Assembly (NCBI GenBank): GCA_025361565.1
Contig: JANYKN010000089.1
Span: 62,001-126,000, forward strand
Direction: 5' to 3'
Source: Bacteroidota bacterium
Lineage (GTDB): Bacteria > Bacteroidota > Bacteroidia > Bacteroidales > NBLH01
Length of the DNA stretch: 64,000 nucleotides
The notes below the pieces were generated by a model that was not told the DNA's origin, ran no database searches, and was given only the letters and a program-made list of their open reading frames with translations. The stretch's first letter is position 1; every line of letters starts with the position of its first letter. A program made the translations under genes and the position numbers. Shown here piece by piece: positions 58,640-64,000 of this stretch.

Positions 58640-60466
58640 ATGATTTTACACGGTATCGATATTGCAATTATAGTTACCTTTTTAGTTTCTATATCTGTTA
58701 TAGGTTTAATCCTAAAAAAGCGGGCAGAAAAAAGCAAAAAGGATTACTTGCTCGGGGGTAATCAACTTCCCTGGTATTTGCTTGGTCTTTCCAATGCTTC
58801 TGGAATGTTTGATATTTCAGGAACCATGTGGTTGGTAACCATTCTTTTTGTTTACGGTTTAAAAAGTGTATGGTTACCTTGGTTGTGGCCTGTGTTCAAT
58901 CAAATTTTTCTAATGGTATTTCTTTCCATATGGTTAAGGAGATCAAATGTAACAACTGGGGCTGAATGGATAGGCACACGCTTTGGCATTGGTCGCGATG
59001 CAAAGTTATCTCATGGAATAGTTGTGATATTTGCACTTATATTGGGATTAGGATATATGGCGTATGGTTTTATTGGTATAGGTAAATTTGTAGAAATTTT
59101 TGTTCCGTGGGAATCAGTTTCTCCATATATTCCTTTTGAAATATCACCACAATATGTTCCTCATTTTTATGGTCTTATATTCACTTGTTTTGCCATATTT
59201 TACTCTTTACTTGGCGGAATGTTGAGCATTGTATGGGTAGATGTAATTCACTATGTTATAATGGCCATATCATGCATCGTAATTGGGATAATAGCAATGA
59301 GTGCTCTGGCTGCACACGGAATGATTACACCTGATGGCTGGTTAACTCCATTTTTTGGCATGCGTCTTAATCTGGATTGGAGCACCATTATTCCGGAGGT
59401 CAATCAAAAAATTCAGGAAGATGGTTTTAGCTTGTTTAGCGTTTTGTTTATGATGATGGTATTTAAAGGTTTACTTGTTAGTATGGCAGGGCCTGCACCA
59501 AACTATGATATGCAAAAAATACTATCTTCAAAATCACCTCGCGAAGCTGCTCTGATGAGTGGTTCAGTGAGCATAATATTAATGCCATTTCGCTATTTTA
59601 TGATTGCCGGTTTTGCTGTTTTGGGCATGGTTTATTATAAAGAACTGGATTTAACAGTGGCAGGTAAAATTGATTTTGAACAAATACTTCCAGCCGCCAT
59701 CGCTAAGTTTGTGCCTGTTGGAATGGTTGGACTTTTACTTGCTGGTTTGTTATCGGCTTTTATGTCAACTTTCGCAGGTACATTGAATGCAACTCAGGCA
59801 TACATTGTTAACGACATTTATCTCAAATATATCAAACCCGATGCTCCAAATTCGAGGATTAAGATGATTAATTATGCAGCTGGACTTATTATGGTTGCCA
59901 TCAGCATCATTTTGGGCCTTTTTGCAAAAAATGTAAACGATGTTTTACAGTGGATTGTTTCTGGTTTATATGGAAGTTATGTTGCAGCCAATGTACTTAA
60001 ATGGTATTGGTGGCGCTTTAATGGTCGCGGCTTTTTCTGGGGAATGTTAGGTGGATTAATCCCAGCACTTTCATTTCGATTTATCTTTAACGGCGTACTT
60101 GATTTATATACTTTTCCTTTAATGCTTTTAATAGCTGTAATTGGTTGTATTGCAGGTACATATTCTGCTCCACCAGTTGATGAAGAAGTATTAAAAAAAT
60201 TCTATAAAAATGTGCGTCCATGGGGATTCTGGAAGCCAATTCATGATAAAGTAATTGCCGAAGATCCTACATTTATTAAAAATTCAAATTTCAAGCGGGA
60301 TATGTTTAATGTTTTTATTGGAGTAATTTGGCAAACTGCTTTGGTTATCTTCCCAATTTACATGGTATTGCTGGAAGGTTTGCCTACAGTTGTTGCGCTT
60401 TCAATAGCAATTGTTTGTACTTTAATATTAAAGAAAACCTGGTGGGATAAATTACCTGCTGATTAA
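58640..60466 (+). CDS. Sodium:solute symporter (SSS family)
   Basis: Inner-membrane Na+-coupled importer of 608 aa with about 13-14 helices. Typical SSS landmarks are D-Y-L-L-G-G-N-Q-L-P-W in the first loop, N-A-S-G-M-F-D-I-S-G-T-M-W, R-F-G-I-G and L-L-A-G-L-L-S-A-F-M-S-T-F-A-G-T-L-N. The C-terminal 80 residues form an additional cytoplasmic and membrane segment (W-G-F-W-K-P-I-H-D-K), seen in sugar-type members. It lies 132 bases after the regulator and 69 before the phosphorylase, same strand, so it probably imports cellobiose or a related disaccharide. Substrate is an inference from context. Confidence 0.9.
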   Translation: MILHGIDIAIIVTFLVSISVIGLILKKRAEKSKKDYLLGGNQLPWYLLGLSNASGMFDISGTMWLVTILFVYGLKSVWLPWLWPVFNQIFLMVFLSIWLRRSNVTTGAEWIGTRFGIGRDAKLSHGIVVIFALILGLGYMAYGFIGIGKFVEIFVPWESVSPYIPFEISPQYVPHFYGLIFTCFAIFYSLLGGMLSIVWVDVIHYVIMAISCIVIGIIAMSALAAHGMITPDGWLTPFFGMRLNLDWSTIIPEVNQKIQEDGFSLFSVLFMMMVFKGLLVSMAGPAPNYDMQKILSSKSPREAALMSGSVSIILMPFRYFMIAGFAVLGMVYYKELDLTVAGKIDFEQILPAAIAKFVPVGMVGLLLAGLLSAFMSTFAGTLNATQAYIVNDIYLKYIKPDAPNSRIKMINYAAGLIMVAISIILGLFAKNVNDVLQWIVSGLYGSYVAANVLKWYWWRFNGRGFFWGMLGGLIPALSFRFIFNGVLDLYTFPLMLLIAVIGCIAGTYSAPPVDEEVLKKFYKNVRPWGFWKPIHDKVIAEDPTFIKNSNFKRDMFNVFIGVIWQTALVIFPIYMVLLEGLPTVVALSIAIVCTLILKKTWWDKLPAD

Positions 60467-60535
60467 TACATCTTAAAAACAATATCTTTCCTTATAAGAG
60501 AAAGAGATCTAATTAACAATTTTAACAAATAGAAT

Positions 60536-62968
60536 ATGAAATTTGGATATTTCGACGATCAGCAAAGACAATACGTAATTACAAATCCTAAAACTCCTTA
60601 TCCATGGATTAATTATCTTGGGAATCATGATTTTTTCTCCTTGATATCTAATACAGCAGGCGGATATGCTTTTTATAAAGATGCAAAATACCGACGTTTA
60701 ACCCGCTACAGATACAACAATGTTCCAGCTGATAATGGAGGAAGATATTTTTATATTAAAGATGGTGAAACTACTTGGTCGCCCGGTTGGAAACCAGTAA
60801 AAACAGATTTGGAATCCTATGAATGCCGCCATGGGCTTAGTTATACTAAAATTAAAGGTACAAAGAACGGTATCGAAGCTGAAGTGCTTTATTTTATTCC
60901 ACTTCATTTTTGGGGAGAAATTCAAAGAGTTAAAATAAAAAATACTGGCACAGAACTTAAAAGGATAAAGCTATTTTCGTTGGCCGAATGGTGTTTATGG
61001 AACGCTGAAGATGATATGACCAATTTCCAGCGAAATTTCTCAACCGGTGAAGTTGAAATCGAAGATTCTGTAATTTATCATAAAACAGAATATAAAGAAA
61101 GAAGAAATCATTACGCATTTTATTCTGTAAACCAACCTATTAATGGTTTTGATACAGATAGAGAAACTTTTACAGGTCTATACAATGGATTTGATAACCC
61201 GGATGCAGTAGCCAATGGAAAAGCTTTTAATACTGTTGCCCACGGCTGGTCTCCAATTGCATCGCATTATATTGAAATTGAGCTTAAACCAGGCGAAGAA
61301 AAGTCGTTTATTTTCATGTTGGGATATGTTGAAAACGAGCCGGAGCAAAAATGGGAATCAAAAGGAATAATCAATAAAATGCCCGCAAAGGCTATGATTC
61401 AGAAATTTGATACTGATAAAAAAGTGGACTCTGCACTTCAGGAGCTAAACGATTATTGGGAAGATTTACTTACAAAATTTACATTGACAAGTCATGATGA
61501 AAAACTTGACAGAATGGTTAATATCTGGAACCAATATCAATGTATGGTTACATTTAATATGTCTAGGAGTGCTTCTTTCTTTGAATCAGGAATTGGCCGT
61601 GGAATGGGTTTTAGGGATTCAAACCAGGATTTAATCGGTTTTGTACATCAAATTCCTGAAAGGGCAAAGGAACGGATATTGGACATCGCAGCTACTCAAT
61701 TTGAGGATGGTTCTGCTTATCATCAGTATCAACCTCTTACTAAAAGAGGAAACAATGCCATTGGAGGAAATTTCAACGATGATCCATTGTGGCTTATTCT
61801 TTCAACAGTAAATTATATTAAGGAAACAGGCGATTTCAGTATCCTGGATGAGAAAGTTGCTTTTGATAATGACGAAAGTAAAGCTAAGAGCCATTTTGAG
61901 CATTTAAAATTATCTTTTTATCATGTTGTAAATAACCTGGGGCCTCATAAACTTCCCTTAATTGGCCGTGCAGATTGGAACGATTGCTTAAACCTGAACT
62001 GTTTTTCCAACGACCCCAATGAATCGTTTCAAACCACAGGAAACAAAAAGGGAAATGCCGAATCGGTTATGATTGCCGGATTATTTGTTTTATATGGACA
62101 GGACTTTGTGGATTTATGCAAACAAATTGGCAAAACTGACGAAGCTGCCACAGCACAAATTCATGTAAATGAAATGATTGAAACTGTTAAAAAGCACGGT
62201 TGGGATGGTGAATGGTTTGTGAGGGCTTATGATTATTATGGCAAGAAAGTAGGAAGCAATGAAAACGAAGAAGGCAAAATCTTTATCGAATCGCAAGGAT
62301 TCTGCACCATGGCCGGAATTGGTGTAGATGATGGAAAAGCAAAAAAAGCGCTTGATTCAGTAAAAGAAAGACTTGATTGTGAATATGGTATTGTACTTAA
62401 TAATCCCGCTTTTACAAAATATTACATTGAATATGGCGAAATTTCAACTTATCCTGCCGGATATAAGGAAAATGCTGGAATATTCTGTCACAATAACCCT
62501 TGGATTATGATTGGTGAAACCATTATTGGACGCGGTAAAATGGCATTTGACTATTATAAGAAAATTGCACCTTCATATCTTGAAGAAATCAGCGATTTGC
62601 ATAAAACAGAACCTTATGTATATGCCCAAATGGTTGCCGGTAAAGATGCTTACAAGCCTGGTGAAGCAAAAAACTCTTGGCTGACAGGGACTGCTGCCTG
62701 GAATTACTATGCAATTACTCAATACATTTTAGGTGTTAAACCCGAATATAATGGATTGTCAATAAATCCTTGTATACCCGAAGACTGGAATGGATTTCAA
62801 GTTACGCGTAAGTTTAGAAAGGCAGTTTATCATATCACCATTCAAAATCCAAATCATTTATCAAAAGGAATTAAGAAATTAACTGTTGACAATAAAGAAA
62901 TTTCGGGTTCTATTGTCCCAATTTTTGATGATAATTTAATTCATGAGGTCATTGTTGTAATGGGCTGA
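60536..62968 (+). CDS. cbp: Cellobiose phosphorylase (GH94)
   Basis: Cytosolic enzyme that splits cellobiose with phosphate into glucose 1-phosphate and glucose, saving one ATP. The 810-aa protein matches clostridial and Cellvibrio/Cellulomonas cellobiose phosphorylases along its length as I recall them: Y-P-W-I-N-Y-L-G at the start, [41 protein letters not shown] and the catalytic loop [13 protein letters not shown] with the general acid at about D483. Y-A-Q-M-V-A-G-K and [11 protein letters not shown] near the end fit too. There is no signal peptide. Chitobiose phosphorylase is related but less similar in these blocks. Confidence 0.92.
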   Translation: MKFGYFDDQQRQYVITNPKTPYPWINYLGNHDFFSLISNTAGGYAFYKDAKYRRLTRYRYNNVPADNGGRYFYIKDGETTWSPGWKPVKTDLESYECRHGLSYTKIKGTKNGIEAEVLYFIPLHFWGEIQRVKIKNTGTELKRIKLFSLAEWCLWNAEDDMTNFQRNFSTGEVEIEDSVIYHKTEYKERRNHYAFYSVNQPINGFDTDRETFTGLYNGFDNPDAVANGKAFNTVAHGWSPIASHYIEIELKPGEEKSFIFMLGYVENEPEQKWESKGIINKMPAKAMIQKFDTDKKVDSALQELNDYWEDLLTKFTLTSHDEKLDRMVNIWNQYQCMVTFNMSRSASFFESGIGRGMGFRDSNQDLIGFVHQIPERAKERILDIAATQFEDGSAYHQYQPLTKRGNNAIGGNFNDDPLWLILSTVNYIKETGDFSILDEKVAFDNDESKAKSHFEHLKLSFYHVVNNLGPHKLPLIGRADWNDCLNLNCFSNDPNESFQTTGNKKGNAESVMIAGLFVLYGQDFVDLCKQIGKTDEAATAQIHVNEMIETVKKHGWDGEWFVRAYDYYGKKVGSNENEEGKIFIESQGFCTMAGIGVDDGKAKKALDSVKERLDCEYGIVLNNPAFTKYYIEYGEISTYPAGYKENAGIFCHNNPWIMIGETIIGRGKMAFDYYKKIAPSYLEEISDLHKTEPYVYAQMVAGKDAYKPGEAKNSWLTGTAAWNYYAITQYILGVKPEYNGLSINPCIPEDWNGFQVTRKFRKAVYHITIQNPNHLSKGIKKLTVDNKEISGSIVPIFDDNLIHEVIVVMG

Positions 62969-63330
62969 TTTAGTATAGATTATATGCTTTGTTAATTAAT
63001 AAACTTAACAATGAAAAATCTATTTACAAATATTGTTCAGATAAATAAAAGCAATCGCTTAAGATATTTCCGGAAGCGGTTTCTTTTCGCTTAATTTGAG
63101 CTTATTTAATATATTTTAACATATAGCTAATATATTACAAAATTCAATTTTAAATATTTGATTCTATACTTTTAACAAATAATAAGTAGGTTGTTTAATT
63201 GAAATTTTTCAATCTTTGAAATAAGTCAAATAGTAATATGTAAGTTTTTATATGCAAAAACTGATTTTCGATTTTCCTTTAAAATAAGCTAATTGTGTCT
63301 ATAAAAAAAATAGTTGAGGGCAAAAGTAAT
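62969..63330. other. Intergenic region before ECF sigma gene
   Basis: 362 bases, AT-rich, without a supportable gene apart from the hairpin at 63051-63087. No typical promoter of the housekeeping type is seen for the sigma gene. Confidence 0.45.
63051..63087 (+). terminator. Terminator candidate of cellobiose operon
   Basis: AATCGCTT (63053-63060) and AAGCGGTT (63074-63081) pair with one G-T wobble around 13 bases, followed by TCTTTT. Confidence 0.5.
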
Positions 63331-63882
63331 ATGGAAAAGGATACGGAGAGTTTCGAATTAATTTTCAAGAAATATCATCAGCGACTGTGTTTCTATGCCA
63401 AAAAATTTGTTGAAGATGATGTAATAGCCCAAGATATTGTTCAAGATGTTTTTATGAATTTGTGGGATAGCCAGGAAATCATCGAAATGGAAGTTGTTTT
63501 GCGCGCCTACTTATTTAAATCTGTATATAACAGGTGTTTGAATCACTTGGATCATAAAAAAATGGCTGATAAGCATCATGAAAAAATCAACCAGAATTTA
63601 AAATACCTTGAAGTAGAATATTACAATTCATCTGACAACCAAGAACATAGCCTTTTTGAATTAGAAATAAAAATTGATTCTTCCATTGAATCATTACCTC
63701 CACAATGTCGTAATGTATTTGAAATGAGCAGATTGAGAGGCCTTAAAAACCGTGAAATTGCCGATGCCTTAAATATCTCAATTAAAGTTGTCGAAAAACA
63801 TATTTCAAAAGCATTAATTATTCTTCGCGAAAATTTAGTCGAGTATCTATCTCTTATTCTGCTATTTATTAAAATTCGTTAA
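63331..63882 (+). CDS. ECF sigma factor (FecI-like)
   Basis: RNA polymerase sigma factor of 183 aa from the ATG at 63331 (a GTG at 63295 would add 12 unconserved residues). Region 2 is at about 10-75 (F-E-L-I-F-K-K-Y-H-Q-R-L, D-I-V-Q-D-V-F-M-N-L-W) and region 4 at about 115-165 (L-P-P-Q-C-R-N-V-F-E-M-S-R-L-R-G-L-K-N-R-E-I-A-D-A-L-N-I-S). There is no anti-sigma fused. In Bacteroidota such factors pair with a FecR anti-sigma and a TonB receptor; a small frame starts 68 bases later. Confidence 0.92.
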   Translation: MEKDTESFELIFKKYHQRLCFYAKKFVEDDVIAQDIVQDVFMNLWDSQEIIEMEVVLRAYLFKSVYNRCLNHLDHKKMADKHHEKINQNLKYLEVEYYNSSDNQEHSLFELEIKIDSSIESLPPQCRNVFEMSRLRGLKNREIADALNISIKVVEKHISKALIILRENLVEYLSLILLFIKIR

Positions 63883-63950
63883 AATTTGTGAAAAAAATAA
63901 AAAAATAGAGGGTGGGTAAAATTGTCCTGCTTTGTCTTTATAGTACAATT

Positions 63951-64000
63951 ATGAAAATGAGAACAACAAGCGAAAATATTGATTTAATAGTCAAACTTTT
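63951..64000 (+). CDS. Start of next gene, probable FecR-type anti-sigma (cut by window edge)
   Basis: An ATG at 63951 opens a frame M-K-M-R-T-T-S-E-N-I-D-L-I-V-K-L that runs off the end. Only 16 codons are visible; the call rests on the usual order sigma then FecR anti-sigma and is not supported by any motif yet. Confidence 0.4.
   Translation, partial: MKMRTTSENIDLIVKL

Noticed and set aside
1-64000. CRISPR arrays, prophage, tRNA or rRNA genes
   Set aside because: No regularly spaced direct repeats, phage structural genes or tRNA-like T-arm sequences were seen when reading both strands.

Overview
The window is AT-rich bacterial chromosome from a member of the Bacteroidota. The evidence is a FecI-type ECF sigma factor, a CarboxypepD-regulatory TonB receptor, secreted multi-domain thioredoxins, Nudix-type sugar regulation, double-glycine-leader peptides, and several start sites preceded by the Bacteroidota promoter pattern TTG-N19/20-TAnnTTTG. 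Photolyase, a truncated hemoglobin, a heme-copper-oxidase-like protein and no host-glycan PUL suggest a free-living, oxygen-exposed organism. The order cannot be fixed from this sequence. I saw no rRNA, tRNA, CRISPR array or intact transposase.

Layout. 1-8.8 kb: housekeeping genes (pyrophosphatase, Uup-type ABC-F, endonuclease III, a DnaQ-like exonuclease, dGTPase, an MFS pump). They are interrupted at 4.55-5.5 kb by a mobile-element graveyard: a frameshifted REP-associated (Y1/RAYT) transposase remnant, REP-like palindromes, and a roughly 330-bp dispersed repeat with two hairpins whose second copy lies at 56.6 kb. 8.8-31.5 kb: hypothetical proteins, an SDR without the catalytic Tyr, a YhcC-type radical SAM protein, a five-PAS hybrid histidine kinase, a thioredoxin-fold lipid-free secreted protein, a short SSB, a YtrA-type GntR/slipin pair with a visible operator, an amidohydrolase, a TPR-LemA/TPM pair, an M16 peptidase, an NMO/FabK-like flavoenzyme, Ffh, FolD, a photolyase and an RRM protein. 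31.8-38.2 kb: a two-domain M16 protease, thiol peroxidase, truncated hemoglobin and an M1 aminopeptidase.

38.3-45.1 kb, all on the minus strand, is the most interesting locus. It is a peptide-export system with a LytTR regulator, three small double-glycine-leader precursor peptides, an exported 377-aa protein of unknown function, a 55-aa membrane protein too short for routine calling, a CPBP-like membrane protein, an HlyD adaptor and a C39-peptidase ABC transporter (PCAT). Two precursors share an exactly identical 77-bp segment covering the 5' untranslated region and most of the leader, while their mature parts are unrelated, as expected for cassette diversification. The LytTR gene is preceded by a large imperfect palindrome.

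45.6-53.4 kb: thiamine pyrophosphokinase, then a TonB receptor with three paralogous lipoproteins, a membrane protein and a TiaS-like protein. 53.7-56.4 kb: a DUF1858/DUF2249 protein, a heme-copper-oxidase-I-like membrane protein and a DUF59 protein, probably linked to nitrogen-oxide or Fe-S physiology. 57.4-63.0 kb: a cellobiose-use cluster (degenerate-Nudix regulator, sodium symporter, cellobiose phosphorylase) with three matching 15-bp palindromic operator candidates. The window ends with an ECF sigma gene and the first codons of its probable anti-sigma partner.
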